From positions 1 to 64,000 of the forward strand of contig NZ_JAAMFM010000023.1 of the NCBI RefSeq assembly GCF_013376105.1: 64,000 nucleotides of DNA. Reading direction: 5' to 3'. The DNA comes from Arthrobacter wenxiniae. Lineage in GTDB: Bacteria > Actinomycetota > Actinomycetes > Actinomycetales > Micrococcaceae. Below the pieces are notes generated by a model. It searched no databases. It was not told where the DNA came from and saw only the letters and a program-made list of their open reading frames with translations. Every line of letters starts with the position of its first letter. The first letter of the stretch is position 1. The translations under genes and the position numbers were made by a program. Shown here piece after piece: positions 29,068 through 39,118 of this stretch.

Positions 29068-30705
29068 TCACGGGAAATCCGGTGCCGCAAAGAGCTCGCG
29101 CCCGCGGTGCACGGTTTGCAGGCAGCGCGGGTCGTTGCCCGTGTCCAGGGCCGGCAGCAGGGGCGTGCCGGCCCGCGGGTCGGTGGACCAGGACTGGACC
29201 CGCTCGTCCGCCACCTGGACCATGAGCTGGTCAATCTCCCAGACGGCAAAGCTGGCCGGGGCGCCGGGGGCCAGCTGCCCCAGCATGGGGTCGGCTCCGC
29301 GCGCGGCGCGCCAGCCGGCACGTGTGTGGCCGATGAAGGCGGCACGGGCCGAGATGCGTTCCCCGGGCTGGCGGTGGTTCAAGGCGGCGCGCACGCTGGC
29401 CCAGGGGCTGAGCGGGGTCACGGGGGCGTCGGAACCAAAGCAGACGGGCACGCCGGCCGCGTAAAACTTGGCCACGGGGTTCAGCGTGGCTGCCCGCGCG
29501 GCGCCCAGGCGGCGGGCGTACATGCCCGCTCCCCCACCCCACAGGGCATCGAAGGCAGGCTGTATGGAAACCGTGACGGCGTGCCGCGCGAGCACCTCCA
29601 TCGCCCCGGCGTCCACCATTTCAGCGTGTTCAAAACGGTGTCCGGCAGCGCGGACCTTGTCCAGTCCCACCCGCTCAGCCGCCTTCACCAGGCCTTCGCA
29701 GGCGATGGCCATGGCGCCGTCGCCAATGATGTGGAACCCGCCCGGGATGCCAAGCTCGGAGGTGGCGGCCAGGTGGTCGGCGACCTGGCCGGCGTCCAGA
29801 TACGCCCGGCCGTGGCTGCCGGCCGCGCCGGCCGGCAGGTCGGCATAGGGTTCGCGCAGGAGGGCCGAGCGTGAGCCCAGCGATCCGTCGATGTTCAAGT
29901 CGCCGGCCAGCCCCAGGACGGGCGTGCCCAGCGACGCCAGCAGCTCCCGGGCCTCCTCGACGCCGGACACCGCCTGCCCCCAGTAGGGCAGGACCTCCGG
30001 CAGGGCCGCGGGTGCGTCGGCGGCCGTCAGGGCGGCCAGGGAGGCCAGGTCGGCGGGCGAGCCCACGTGCGGGGCCGCCATCTCCGCGAGGGCAACGTAG
30101 CCGTTGGCGGCGGCGTGCCGCAGGGCGCGTTCCTGCGCCAGACGCCGTGCGCCGTCGTCGAGCGTTCGGGTGGCATCACGCGCCGCCGCGTGGGCGTCCC
30201 CGGACACCAGGGCGCCGCCGTCCCAGCCTGAGAGGCCGGCCAGCTTGCAGCGCCGGGCGAGGGCGGGGGAAACAAGTCCGGAGTGGACGTCCACCCGCGC
30301 CAGGTAGACCTCGCGCCCGCCGGCGGCCCGGTCGAGCTCCGCGGCGGACAGTGGTCGCGCCTCTGCCCAGTTGGAGTCGTCCCAGCCATGGCCGAGCACC
30401 ATGCCCGCGCCCCCTGCCGCGGCGGCGGCCACCAGGTCCAGGGCCTGCGCCACGGAACGGGCTCCGGAGAGGTCCACGGAGTCCAGGGCCAGGCCCGTTT
30501 CGGTGACGTGGACGTGGGAGTCCACAAATCCCGGCGTGATGAGCGTGCCGTCCAGGTCCACGAGCCGCATGCGCGCATCCAGAAGCGACGACGCGGCATG
30601 CTCGGAGCCGACCCACGCCACGGTGTCCCCGTCCACCAGCATGGCCGTGGCGAACGGGTCGGCGGCGCTGTAGACGGAGCCGTTGCGGTACATGGTCAGT
30701 GACAT
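29068..30705 (-). CDS. YtcJ-like amidohydrolase
   Basis: A 545-residue metal-dependent hydrolase of the YtcJ group. The N-terminal beta-sandwich (YRNGSVYSAADPFATAMLVDGDTVAWVG) leads to PGFVDSHVHV with the two metal His. Further on are RFEHAEMVD with another His, VTVSIQPAFDAL and FGSDAPVTPLSPW with the metal Asp. The natural substrate is unknown for most members (amide or N-acyl compounds). Standing alone, 92 bp downstream of the helicase gene on the same strand. Confidence 0.88.
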   Translation of the reverse strand: MSLTMYRNGSVYSAADPFATAMLVDGDTVAWVGSEHAASSLLDARMRLVDLDGTLITPGFVDSHVHVTETGLALDSVDLSGARSVAQALDLVAAAAAGGAGMVLGHGWDDSNWAEARPLSAAELDRAAGGREVYLARVDVHSGLVSPALARRCKLAGLSGWDGGALVSGDAHAAARDATRTLDDGARRLAQERALRHAAANGYVALAEMAAPHVGSPADLASLAALTAADAPAALPEVLPYWGQAVSGVEEARELLASLGTPVLGLAGDLNIDGSLGSRSALLREPYADLPAGAAGSHGRAYLDAGQVADHLAATSELGIPGGFHIIGDGAMAIACEGLVKAAERVGLDKVRAAGHRFEHAEMVDAGAMEVLARHAVTVSIQPAFDALWGGGAGMYARRLGAARAATLNPVAKFYAAGVPVCFGSDAPVTPLSPWASVRAALNHRQPGERISARAAFIGHTRAGWRAARGADPMLGQLAPGAPASFAVWEIDQLMVQVADERVQSWSTDPRAGTPLLPALDTGNDPRCLQTVHRGRELFAAPDFP

Positions 30706-30797
30706 GGGGAAGGTGGACCTTTCAAGGGCGGCGTCCCGGCAGGGCCGGAACCGGGCATCAACGGGCGGGACAAATGGCGGGAGCGGGGGTGGCGGCG

Positions 30798-33668
30798 CTA
30801 GTCAACCACGGAAGTGTAGGCCACCACGCCGCGGCGCACCAGCCCGATGGCTTCACTGCACAACCGGGAAAAGCCCCGCTCCATTCCCGGCACCTTGGCG
30901 AGCTGGTCCAGGAGGTCAACCACCTGCTTGGTCCAGCGCACAAAGTCGCCGGCAGCCAGCTCGGTGCCCTTGAGCGTCTCCTGCAGGCCGCGCCCCCTGG
31001 CCCATTTGTACATTGGCCACACCAGCCCCAGCTCCGGCTCCCCCGTGAGCGGCAGCCGGTGGGTTTCCTCAGCGTCCTCCAGGACGGACCACAGCCGCAC
31101 CACGGCTTCCACGGAGGTCTCCAGGCTGACGCTGGGCATCCTGGGCCGGGCACCGCCGTCGTCCCGCTTGGCCGCGAACACCACGGTGGTGGCGAAGGCG
31201 GCCAGCTCGGCGGCGTCGAGGTCGCCAAACGCGCCCTCGCGCAGCGCCAGGGCAATGAGCAGGTCCTTCTCGCCGTACACGCGCCGCAGCCGCTGGCCGT
31301 CGGCGCTGGGACGCAGCTCGCCGGCGTCGTCCGTCTCCACGAAACCGTATGCGGCAAGCAGGTCCGTGACGCGGTCAAAGGTCTTGGCAATGGTGTTGGT
31401 GCGCTGTTGGATGGCACGGACCAGGGCATCCGTCTCCCGGCGCAGCTTCCACCACCGCTCGGACCACCGCGCGTGGTCCTCCCGGTCCGGGCAGCCGTGG
31501 CAGGGATGTGCGCGCAGGGCGCGGCGCAGGGTGTCGATGGCCTCGTCCTCGCTGCGGGCGGAATCCTGGAGGGTGAACGTGGCGCTGCGGTCGGGCCGGC
31601 GTGCGCCGCCGTCGGCCACGGCGTCGAGGACCTGCTGGGCCAGGTTCCGCCGGTCCTTGGGCACCTTGGGGTTGAACCCCTTGCCGATGCGCACCCGTGC
31701 CAGCGGCAGGGCGGGGCCATCCAGCTCGTGGATGCCCAGGCGGCGCAGTTCCTTGTTGGCCGTGAGGATGCCGGGCCGCGGTTCGCGCGCGTGCGGATCG
31801 GCCTCAAGGACGACGGCGGGGCCCGGGTTCCTGCCGGCCGGCACCATGATCACGTCCCCCTGGCGCAACGTGGCCAGGGACTCCGCCACGCGGGCGCGGC
31901 GCTGCTTCGCCTTGGTCCGGGACGCCCCTGATTCGTGGTCGGTGAGCTCCCGGCGCAGCCTGGCGTACTCCGTGAAATCGCCCAAGTGGCAGCTCATGGC
32001 CTTTTCATACCCGGCGAGCGACTCCTCGCGGCTCCTGACCTGCCGGGCCAGGTCCACCACGGACCGGTCCGCCTGGAACTGGGCGAAGGACGACTCCAGG
32101 ATGTCCCTGGTGCGGCGGCGGCCAAACTGGGCCACCAAGTTGATGCTCATGTTGTAGGTGGGGCGGAAACTGGAGTTGAGCGGGTAGCTGCGCCGTGACG
32201 CGAGCCCTGCCACGGCGGTGGGGTCCGTGCCAGGCTGCCACAGGACCACGGCGTGGCCCTCCACGTCGATCCCCCGACGCCCGGCCCGTCCGGTGAGCTG
32301 GGTGTACTCCCCCGCCGTGACGCCCACATGTGCCTCGCCGTTGAACTTTTCCAGTTTCTCCAGCACCACCGTGCGGGCGGGCATGTTGATGCCCAGGGCC
32401 AGGGTCTCGGTGGCAAACACCGCCCGGACCAGGCCGTCGGCGAAGAGGGACTCCACCACTTCCTTGAAGGTGGGCAGCATGCCGGCGTGGTGGCCCGCGA
32501 GCCCCCGCAGCAGGCCGTCGCGCCAGCCCCAGTAGCCCAGGACCTCGCGGTCCGAGTCGGGGAGCTCGGCGCAGGCCGCGTCCACGCGGTCCGCGATCTC
32601 CGCCCGCTCCGCCGGCGTGGTCAGCCACAGGCCGGCCGCGGCGCACTGCTGGACGGCCGCGTCGCAGGCGGCGCGGGAAAAGATGAAGGTGATGGCCGGG
32701 AGCAGGTCCTTAGCATCCAGCGCCCGGATCACCTGCGGGCGCGAGGCACGCTTGACCAGGGCCGCGTCGTTCGCGACGCCGGGGGGCCCGTTCCTGCGGT
32801 CGCGGCCGTCGCGGCGGTCGCGCCGGCCCGGCCGCGCGCCATGGCCGCCGCGGTGCTGGTGCCCGGATTCGACGCGTGCCAGTTTGAGCAGCTCGGGGTT
32901 GACCTTGAAGCGGCCGGCGGCGGTGCCGTCGGAGCCCGGCTCAAGCTCCGCCGCGATCTCGTCAAAGGACTTTTTGGTGGCGAAAAGGTCCACGATCTCA
33001 CGCTGGACCATGACGTGCTGCCACAAGGGAACGGGCCGGTGCTCGGAGACCACCACAGCGGTGTCCCCGCGGACGGTCCCCAGCCAGGCGCCGAACTCCT
33101 CCGCGTTGGAGACGGTGGCGCTCAGCGACACCACGGACACCTCGGTGGGCAGGTGGATGATCACTTCCTCCCACACGGCGCCACGAAACCTGTCCGCCAG
33201 GTAGTGGACCTCGTCCATGACCACATACGCCAGCCCGGACAGGGTGTCCGAGTCCGCGTACAGCATGTTGCGCAGCACCTCGGTGGTCATGACGACCACC
33301 GGTGCCTCGGAATTGATGCTGGTGTCCCCGGTCAGCAGCCCCACATTTTCGGCCCCGTGCCTGCGGGCCAGTTCCTGGTACTTTTGGTTGCTCAGGGCCT
33401 TGATGGGCGTCGTGTAGAACGCCTTGTTGCCGCGGGCCAGCGCCAGGTGGACGGCAAACTCGCCCACAATGGTCTTGCCCGCGCCGGTCGGGGCCGCAAC
33501 CAGGACGCCGCGGCCGGCCACCAGGGCCCGGCAGGCGGTGATTTGAAAGTCGTCGAGCTCGAAGTCAAAGCCCCGCTTGAACGCCCCGAACTCGGTGCCG
33601 GCGTCCGCCGAGTTCCGCTTTGCCGCCGCATGGCGTTGGGCGGGGCTTGCTGCTTGGTTCATCGGCAT
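30798..33668 (-). CDS. SKI2/Mtr4-type DEAD/DEAH RNA helicase (HelY-like)
   Basis: A 956-residue superfamily 2 helicase. Walker A PTGAGKT is at residues 60-66; motif II is DEVH, motif III SLSATVSNAEEFG, and motifs V-VI are FATETLALGINMPARTVVLEKL and QLTGRAGRRGID. The C terminus (ETSVEAVVRLWSVLEDAE ... VVDLLDQLAKVPG) is the helical bundle of the Mtr4/Ski2 family; mycobacterial HelY is the closest model. A low-complexity Arg/Gly/Asp stretch (around DNA 32780-32870) interrupts the helicase core and may be a flexible RNA-binding insert. Leaderless start: TAGGCT is six bases before ATG 33668. Confidence 0.92.
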   Translation of the reverse strand: MPMNQAASPAQRHAAAKRNSADAGTEFGAFKRGFDFELDDFQITACRALVAGRGVLVAAPTGAGKTIVGEFAVHLALARGNKAFYTTPIKALSNQKYQELARRHGAENVGLLTGDTSINSEAPVVVMTTEVLRNMLYADSDTLSGLAYVVMDEVHYLADRFRGAVWEEVIIHLPTEVSVVSLSATVSNAEEFGAWLGTVRGDTAVVVSEHRPVPLWQHVMVQREIVDLFATKKSFDEIAAELEPGSDGTAAGRFKVNPELLKLARVESGHQHRGGHGARPGRRDRRDGRDRRNGPPGVANDAALVKRASRPQVIRALDAKDLLPAITFIFSRAACDAAVQQCAAAGLWLTTPAERAEIADRVDAACAELPDSDREVLGYWGWRDGLLRGLAGHHAGMLPTFKEVVESLFADGLVRAVFATETLALGINMPARTVVLEKLEKFNGEAHVGVTAGEYTQLTGRAGRRGIDVEGHAVVLWQPGTDPTAVAGLASRRSYPLNSSFRPTYNMSINLVAQFGRRRTRDILESSFAQFQADRSVVDLARQVRSREESLAGYEKAMSCHLGDFTEYARLRRELTDHESGASRTKAKQRRARVAESLATLRQGDVIMVPAGRNPGPAVVLEADPHAREPRPGILTANKELRRLGIHELDGPALPLARVRIGKGFNPKVPKDRRNLAQQVLDAVADGGARRPDRSATFTLQDSARSEDEAIDTLRRALRAHPCHGCPDREDHARWSERWWKLRRETDALVRAIQQRTNTIAKTFDRVTDLLAAYGFVETDDAGELRPSADGQRLRRVYGEKDLLIALALREGAFGDLDAAELAAFATTVVFAAKRDDGGARPRMPSVSLETSVEAVVRLWSVLEDAEETHRLPLTGEPELGLVWPMYKWARGRGLQETLKGTELAAGDFVRWTKQVVDLLDQLAKVPGMERGFSRLCSEAIGLVRRGVVAYTSVVD

Positions 33669-33721
33669 GGTTCCAGCCTATGCCAGCCGGGGAACCGGCC
33701 AGGACACGGGCGGCACGCAGC

Positions 33722-34558
33722 CTAGCTTCCGCCGAGTTCGGAGAGCGGCGTGGCCGAGTCGGCGGTCTCTTCCGTCTCCTTGGCCATCTTGGCGGCACGG
33801 CGGTCGCGGCGCTTGTCGTTGAGCATGCACAACCCGATCGCCCCGAAGTACAGCACCAACAGCGGAATGGCCAGGAAAAACATGGACATGACGTCCGATC
33901 CTGGGGCGGCCATGGCTGAAACGATGGTGACGCCCAGGATGGTGAAGCGCCATGCCTTGAGATAGGTTGAGCCGCGGACCAGGCCTATCGCGTTCAGCGC
34001 GAAGAGCAGCACGGGCACCAGAAAGGCCACGCCCATGAAGATCATCAGCTGCAGCGCGAACCTCAGGTAGTCCAGCGCATCCATGATGTTGGAGCCGCCG
34101 GGGGGCGTGAAGGACGTCATGGCGCGCACGATGTTGGGCCAGATGAGCCAACCCGCGTAGATCCCGGCCAGGAACAGGGGCACCGAGGCGGCCAGGTACG
34201 ACAGCGTGTAGCGCCGTTCCTTTTTGGTCAGACCGGGGGTGATGAACGCCCACAGCTGGTAGATCCACACCGGCGAGGCGATGACCAGGCCAAGGATCAA
34301 GGAAATCTGCAGCTTCAGGTCAAATGACGTTGTCACTCCGGTAAAGTTCAGGGACGCACTGATGTCCCTGGTCTTTTGGATCTCCACCAACGGCGCCGTA
34401 AGTCCCGCAAGCAGCGGTTCGTAAATGATCCAGCCGACGACGATGCCCGGAATCATGGCCAGGGCGCTCTTGAACAGGCGGTTTCGGGCCTCGACCAGGT
34501 GTTCCTTGAGCGGCATCCGGCCTTCGGGATTGGCCTTGCGGCCTTTCGAGGCGTTCAC
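33722..34558 (-). CDS. tatC: Sec-independent translocase subunit TatC
   Basis: Core receptor of the twin-arginine export pathway, which moves folded proteins across the membrane. The 278-residue protein has six predicted helices and the TatC signatures MPLKEHLVEARNRLFKSAL near the N terminus and FITPGLTKKERRY in the loop before helix three. The acidic C-terminal tail (KETEETADSATPLSELGGS) is typical for Actinobacteria. It follows tatA by 17 bp in one operon. Confidence 0.96.
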   Translation of the reverse strand: MNASKGRKANPEGRMPLKEHLVEARNRLFKSALAMIPGIVVGWIIYEPLLAGLTAPLVEIQKTRDISASLNFTGVTTSFDLKLQISLILGLVIASPVWIYQLWAFITPGLTKKERRYTLSYLAASVPLFLAGIYAGWLIWPNIVRAMTSFTPPGGSNIMDALDYLRFALQLMIFMGVAFLVPVLLFALNAIGLVRGSTYLKAWRFTILGVTIVSAMAAPGSDVMSMFFLAIPLLVLYFGAIGLCMLNDKRRDRRAAKMAKETEETADSATPLSELGGS

Positions 34559-34575
34559 CGGCGGTGCCGCAGTTT

Positions 34576-34854
34576 CTATGACTGGGCGCCGGTACCGGTG
34601 CCGGTACCGTCGCCCGGCGTGCTGCCCGGCTGAGCCGGGTTGTTGACGATCTTGCCTTCAACGGGGGCCTCGGGGGCCGGGGCAGGCTTGTCTTCCCTGC
34701 CGTCGTTCTTCATTTCCTTGACCTCGGACTTGATGATCCGCATGGACTGGCCCAGGCTGCGCGCCATTCCCGGCAGTTTCGGGGCGGCAAACAACAGCAC
34801 CACGACAATGATGAGGACAATGATTACAGCCGGGTTCTCGAAAATTCTTCCCAC
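34576..34854 (-). CDS. tatA: Twin-arginine translocase subunit TatA
   Basis: Pore-forming Tat subunit. The 92 residues consist of one N-terminal helix ([23 protein letters not shown]), the FG-like hinge replaced by APKLPG, an amphipathic helix ([19 protein letters not shown]) and a disordered Pro/Gly-rich tail. GTG start at 34854 with AAAGG upstream. The next gene downstream is tatC, the upstream one a small membrane protein. Confidence 0.93.
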   Translation of the reverse strand: MGRIFENPAVIIVLIIVVVLLFAAPKLPGMARSLGQSMRIIKSEVKEMKNDGREDKPAPAPEAPVEGKIVNNPAQPGSTPGDGTGTGTGAQS

Positions 34855-34876
34855 GGTTAACGCCTTTCCTTTTGGT

Positions 34877-35248
34877 TCATCCTACGTCTTCAAGGGCTTT
34901 GATGTCGCGCAAGGATTGGAGCTGTCCGCGTTCTTTCCTGCGGGCGACGCGCCGCTGGAGCCGGGCAATTCGCCTGTCCTCCTTGGACGCTAGGTAATCA
35001 TCCTTCATTTGTTCGGGCGTTGCAAAGACCGCCGCGCCCGCAACCGCGGGACGCGATTGCGCAGCCTGCGCCTCCGTGGCGGACTGGACCTGCCGCGCCC
35101 AGTGGGCGCCCAGTTCATCCCCCACTGCCGTCACGGCATGCAGGGTTTTCAGCCCGTCCCGCCATACTTTCAGACCCAGCAGGACAGCGAAGAGCAGGGC
35201 CAGCGCCACCAGCGCAACCCAAATCAAGATCCATGACCACCAAGGCAT
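34877..35248 (-). CDS. Small membrane-anchored protein of unknown function
   Basis: A 123-residue protein: one N-terminal helix ([25 protein letters not shown]), an alanine-rich polar middle and a strongly charged, coiled-coil-like C terminus ([26 protein letters not shown]). It lies 9 bp after pafBC and 22 bp before tatA, so it is in that operon. I know no function for it. Confidence 0.8.
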   Translation of the reverse strand: MPWWSWILIWVALVALALLFAVLLGLKVWRDGLKTLHAVTAVGDELGAHWARQVQSATEAQAAQSRPAVAGAAVFATPEQMKDDYLASKEDRRIARLQRRVARRKERGQLQSLRDIKALEDVG

Positions 35249-35257
35249 GTATTCAGT

Positions 35258-37384
35258 CTATCGATTCACGTTGGGTGTTCGCGGTGCGCTTTCGCCCACA
35301 GCGTGATCTGGTTCATACGCGGCGATTGCCGCGGCCAGCCAGGCGGACACGTGGCGGCGCACCGAATGCGGCGCCAGCACGCGCGCGCGCCCCGCCAGCC
35401 TGGCCATGAGCGGAGGCACGGTGGAGGTCTCGCCGACGAGTATCCGCAGGCCCAGCAGGCCCGCCTGGCCGGCCCCGGGCTCGTGGAGCACGCCGTCGTA
35501 GGCGGGGGCAAGGCGGCGGGCCGTGCCAGCGTCGGCCAGCAGGGAAATTTCCGTGTCCCCGGCACCCGGCGTGTAGGCGCTGGGCGGCACGGATGCATTG
35601 CCTCCCGCCTCGTGCTCCTGCGGGCCCGCGGGGTCCAGCGAACGGATGTGGTCCACGCGGAAGCTGCGCAGTTCCCGTGCGCTGCGGCACCAGGCACGCA
35701 CGTACCAGGTGGAATCGATGGAGAAGATGCGGCGCGGCTCGATGGTCCGTTCGCTGAGTTCGTCGCGGCTGCGCACCAGGTAGGTGATGTGCGCGGCCGT
35801 GCGGTCGTGAATCATGGCCTGCAGCGCCGCGATGGTTTCCAGCGCCGGCCCGTCGACCAGCGCCAGGGCGACGGCGTCCGCCAGCCAGGCGTCCGGGCCC
35901 GCTGCCCGCTTCACGGCGTCCAGGGCGGTCCGGAGGGAGCGGGCCTCGGCGCTGCCTGAGACGGCGGTCAGGGCATCCAGCCCCACCAGGAGCGCGCAGG
36001 CCTCCTCCTGGGTCAGGCGCAGCGGCGCGGACAGGGTCTCGGCGTCGCGGATGAAGACCTGGCCGCGCTCGGTGAACACGTCCATGAGGTCGCCGTGCAG
36101 GTAACCCGGAAGTCCGGTGACGCTGAGGGTTTCCAGGTCCCGGGCCAGCTGGTCCGGGGCCAGGTGGAATTCTTCGGCCAGCTCGGACTCCGGGATGCCG
36201 GGGTTGGCCACGAGGAACGGCGCCATCGAAAGCAGCCGCAGGAGCCGCTCGCGGGAGTCGGTCCGCTTGCCCGGGCCCCGCCGCAGCGCGGCGCCGAGAC
36301 CCTCCGGGCCGGGACCGTCCGGGGACGGCACCGGAAGCGGGGTGCCGCCGCGCCCGGCAGGGTCGGCGTCTGCTGCGCCGACGGCACCCGCAGCGCCGGC
36401 GGCCGCCTGGAGCCTGGCCAGCACAGCTCGGCGCAGGGTGCCCGGCTCACGGACCACGGCCTGCGCGCCAAGCGAGGCGAGGTCGTCGGCCATCAATTCC
36501 GGTTCACGGTAGCTGACGGAGAGGAGCTCCGTTCCCGTCCGGGTGCCGGCGCCTGCCACCGCGGCGCCTTCGCGGCTGCGCAGGAAGTGGGCGCCGCCAA
36601 CGGGCACCTCCACGAGTGCTGTCTCAGCCTGCCCGCTGCCCAGGCCTTGGAGGACCTGTGCAATCGAGAAGCCCTCCGGGCGTTCAAAGTGGCCGCTGCC
36701 GTCAATCTGCACCTCGGAACAGATGCGGGACAGCCGGAAGTTCCTTGCGGCGCCGCGGTCCACGTCCAGGCCGGCCAGGTACCACTGGCCGTATTTGCTG
36801 CCCAGGCCCCATGGCTGGACGGTCCGGACCGAGTTTTCGGCGGTACCGGCGCCACGGTAGTCAAAAGTGACGGCGTGGCCTTCGCGCAATGCCGTCCACA
36901 GGGGCTCGAAGGCCGGTTCCAGGGTGCGGATCCGGGACTGGACAGTGGTGTCGTCGTCGTACCAGCCCAGCCCGGCGCGGGTGGCAACCTTGCGCAGGGC
37001 GGACTGGGCGGCTTCACTGAACGCGGCCCCGCTCCACATGTTTGCGGCCACCGCGAGCATCATCATGGCCGGTTCGTCGAGGCGGACCTCGGGGACTCCG
37101 TAGTCGGCCGGGTCGATGCGGTACAGCGTCTGTTCGTGGTCATCGTCGTCAAAGCTGGTGGTGGTCTTGATGGGGATGCCCACCTGACGCAGCGTGTCCT
37201 TGTCCCGCTCGAACATCCGCTCGAAGGCCACCTCCAGCCTGGCCTCCTCCGCGGCGGTCGGCGCGGCCGCGGCGTAGCCGTTCACATGGTCGCGGATGAA
37301 TTTGCGGCTGCGCCCGCGGCGGCTGCCCAGTAGGGCAATGACCAGGTTCAGCAGGCGTTCCACCGCATCGATTTTCTTTGGCAC
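35258..37384 (-). CDS. pafBC: PafBC, fused WYL-domain transcriptional activator
   Basis: DNA-damage response activator. The 708-residue protein is two similar modules in one chain. Each has a winged helix (PKKIDAVERLLNLVIALL and TDSRERLLRLLSMAPFLV) and a WYL domain (KYGQWYLAGLD and STWYVRAWCRSA), joined by an Ala/Gly/Pro linker at about residues 320-365. In most Actinobacteria PafB and PafC are separate; natural fusions are known from Arthrobacter. PafBC binds ssDNA and drives the LexA-independent damage genes. Leaderless: TAGTCT is six bases before GTG 37384. It ends the Pup-proteasome gene group on the left. Confidence 0.95.
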   Translation of the reverse strand: MPKKIDAVERLLNLVIALLGSRRGRSRKFIRDHVNGYAAAAPTAAEEARLEVAFERMFERDKDTLRQVGIPIKTTTSFDDDDHEQTLYRIDPADYGVPEVRLDEPAMMMLAVAANMWSGAAFSEAAQSALRKVATRAGLGWYDDDTTVQSRIRTLEPAFEPLWTALREGHAVTFDYRGAGTAENSVRTVQPWGLGSKYGQWYLAGLDVDRGAARNFRLSRICSEVQIDGSGHFERPEGFSIAQVLQGLGSGQAETALVEVPVGGAHFLRSREGAAVAGAGTRTGTELLSVSYREPELMADDLASLGAQAVVREPGTLRRAVLARLQAAAGAAGAVGAADADPAGRGGTPLPVPSPDGPGPEGLGAALRRGPGKRTDSRERLLRLLSMAPFLVANPGIPESELAEEFHLAPDQLARDLETLSVTGLPGYLHGDLMDVFTERGQVFIRDAETLSAPLRLTQEEACALLVGLDALTAVSGSAEARSLRTALDAVKRAAGPDAWLADAVALALVDGPALETIAALQAMIHDRTAAHITYLVRSRDELSERTIEPRRIFSIDSTWYVRAWCRSARELRSFRVDHIRSLDPAGPQEHEAGGNASVPPSAYTPGAGDTEISLLADAGTARRLAPAYDGVLHEPGAGQAGLLGLRILVGETSTVPPLMARLAGRARVLAPHSVRRHVSAWLAAAIAAYEPDHAVGESAPRTPNVNR

Positions 37385-37460
37385 CCCACCAGACTACTTG
37401 CTGGCGGCCCGCCCCCGCGGGCACGGGCGGGGTGCCGCCCTACCGCGCCAACAACAAGGC

Positions 37461-37487
37461 GGGCCCCCAGAATCAACCTGGGGGCCC
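37461..37487 (-). terminator. Terminator after the FKBP gene
   Basis: GGGCCCCCAG (37461-37470) pairs perfectly with CTGGGGGCCC (37478-37487) around AATCAAC. On the minus strand GCCTTGTTGT follows. It separates the FKBP genes from the pafBC promoter, so pafBC has its own transcript. Confidence 0.85.
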
Positions 37488-37576
37488 GGAGTCGTGCTCA
37501 ACACATGCCGGAAGCCATGGGTCCACAACAGCGGGGGACGCGCCGCGAGCTTGCGGGCGGTGGGAGCTGTTGGGGG

Positions 37577-37972
37577 TCAGCGCACGCCCACGAGGTCCAC
37601 CACGAAGATGAGGGCCTCGTTGGGGCCGATGGCTCCGCCGGCGCCGCGCGAGCCGTAGGCCAGTTCGGAGGGGATCTCCAGGCGGCGGCGTCCGCCCACC
37701 TTCATCCCGATCAGGCCCTGGTCCCAGCCCTGGATGACCTGGCCCACTCCGGCCCGGAACTCCAGCGGCGTGCCGCGGCCCCAGGAGGAGTCAAATTCCT
37801 CGCCGGAGGAAAAGGCGACGCCCACGTAGTGCGTGGAGACGGTGCTGCCGGGCACCGCTTCGGTGCCGGAACCTTCGATGATGTCCTCGATCACGAGTAC
37901 CGTGGGGACCTCGTGATTCGGAAAGTCGATTTCGGGCTTGGTGCGGTCGAAGTCGCGGGTGCCAAATGACAT
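37577..37972 (-). CDS. FKBP-type peptidyl-prolyl isomerase
   Basis: A 131-residue single-domain FKBP: VIEDIIEGSGTEAVPGSTVSTHYVGVAFSSGEEFDSSW, PLEFRAGVGQVIQGWDQGLIGMKVGGRRRLEIPSELAYG and ALIFVVDLVGV. The aromatic pocket residues (Y, F, W, Y) are in place, so it is probably an active isomerase. It has no signal peptide and should be cytosolic. AAGGAG precedes ATG 37972. It follows the lipoprotein FKBP by 22 bp. Confidence 0.92.
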   Translation of the reverse strand: MSFGTRDFDRTKPEIDFPNHEVPTVLVIEDIIEGSGTEAVPGSTVSTHYVGVAFSSGEEFDSSWGRGTPLEFRAGVGQVIQGWDQGLIGMKVGGRRRLEIPSELAYGSRGAGGAIGPNEALIFVVDLVGVR

Positions 37973-37994
37973 GGTGCTCCTTGGGGTAGGTGGG

Positions 37995-38972
37995 TTACTT
38001 CTTCGAGTCGATCTTAACAACAAAAACCAGGGGGCCGGACGGCTGGCCGGATTGCGGTGAGTCGCCGTACGCCAGCGAGGACGGGATGGTCAGGAGGACG
38101 GTGGAGCCCACCTTCTGGCCTGCCAGTCCCATGGTCCAGCCGGGGATGACCTGGGCCAGGCTGAACGAGGCCGCCGCGCCGCGGTCGTAGGCGGAGTCAA
38201 ACTTCTTGGCGTCGGACCAGCTCCAGCCGGTGTACCAGGCGGAGATGGTGTCGCTGGCCTTGACGACGTCGCCCTTGCCTTCGGTGAGGACCTGCACGGC
38301 GAGATCGGCCGGCGCGTCCTTCTTCGGGATCGTGATGCTGGGGACGCCCTTGGCGTTGAACTTGGCAGTCGGGAGGCCGCCGGCCTTTTCGAGGGCCTTG
38401 ACGCCGCTGGCGCTCATGAGCTTGGCCGGGTCCTTGGCACTGGTGATCTGGAAGACGCTCAGGCTGGCGGCGCGGGCGGGCTGGGCGGCCGCGGTGGACG
38501 ACGCCGCGACGGCGGGCGTGGCGGGGGTGCCGTAGGCGAGGTAGGCGCCGATCTTGGCGGCGGTGAACGTGGCATAGACCAGCGGGAACTGGGTCTTGAA
38601 CGTTGCGCTGAGCGTGATGGTGCCGCCGGCCGCCTTGGTGAAGTTTTCACCCACGGTCTTGCCGGTTGCCGGGTCGAGTGCGATCTCATGGAAAACGATG
38701 GTCTGGCCGTCCTTGACGGCGGCGCCCGTGCCGTCCTTGATCAGCTTCATGGACTCGGCGGTGATCTTCAGCGGCTGGCCAAAGCTGACCTTGGGCGCCT
38801 TGCCTTTGCCCTGGTCGGCGACCTTGACGGAGGCAAGCGTCTCGGCGTGTGCCGGCGGGATGGTGACGGCTGCCGAGGCGGTGGGTGTGCTGCTGGTCGC
38901 GGCCTGGGATCCCGCGCCGCACGCGGTCACCATGAGCAGCAGGGGAAGGAGAAGTGCAAGAAGTCGGCGCAC
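37995..38972 (-). CDS. Lipoprotein FKBP-type peptidyl-prolyl isomerase
   Basis: A 325-residue exported isomerase. The signal peptide ends in a lipobox (VTAC, Cys at residue 18), so the protein is a lipoprotein on the outer face of the membrane. A first, poorly conserved FKBP-like domain (residues about 60-190) is followed by a clear C-terminal one (PADLAVQVLTEGKGDVVKASDTISAWYTGWSW ... QVIPGWTMGLAGQKVGSTVLLTIPSSLAYG). GTG 38972 fits the signal peptide length. Genes of this type commonly lie between pafA and pafBC in Arthrobacter-like genomes; a direct role in pupylation is not known. Confidence 0.88.
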   Translation of the reverse strand: MRRLLALLLPLLLMVTACGAGSQAATSSTPTASAAVTIPPAHAETLASVKVADQGKGKAPKVSFGQPLKITAESMKLIKDGTGAAVKDGQTIVFHEIALDPATGKTVGENFTKAAGGTITLSATFKTQFPLVYATFTAAKIGAYLAYGTPATPAVAASSTAAAQPARAASLSVFQITSAKDPAKLMSASGVKALEKAGGLPTAKFNAKGVPSITIPKKDAPADLAVQVLTEGKGDVVKASDTISAWYTGWSWSDAKKFDSAYDRGAAASFSLAQVIPGWTMGLAGQKVGSTVLLTIPSSLAYGDSPQSGQPSGPLVFVVKIDSKK

Positions 38973-39118
38973 AGAAGATACTTTCTTGTGGCAGGGTCGG
39001 TGGGGCAGGTGGTGCAGCCCCGCCGCGCGTTGTGGGGGGTTGGCCGCAACCAGCCTAACCGCCAAAGCTGGACAAATGCTGTCCGCCCGTGCCGGGATGC
39101 CCCCAGGGGGGCGCAGTG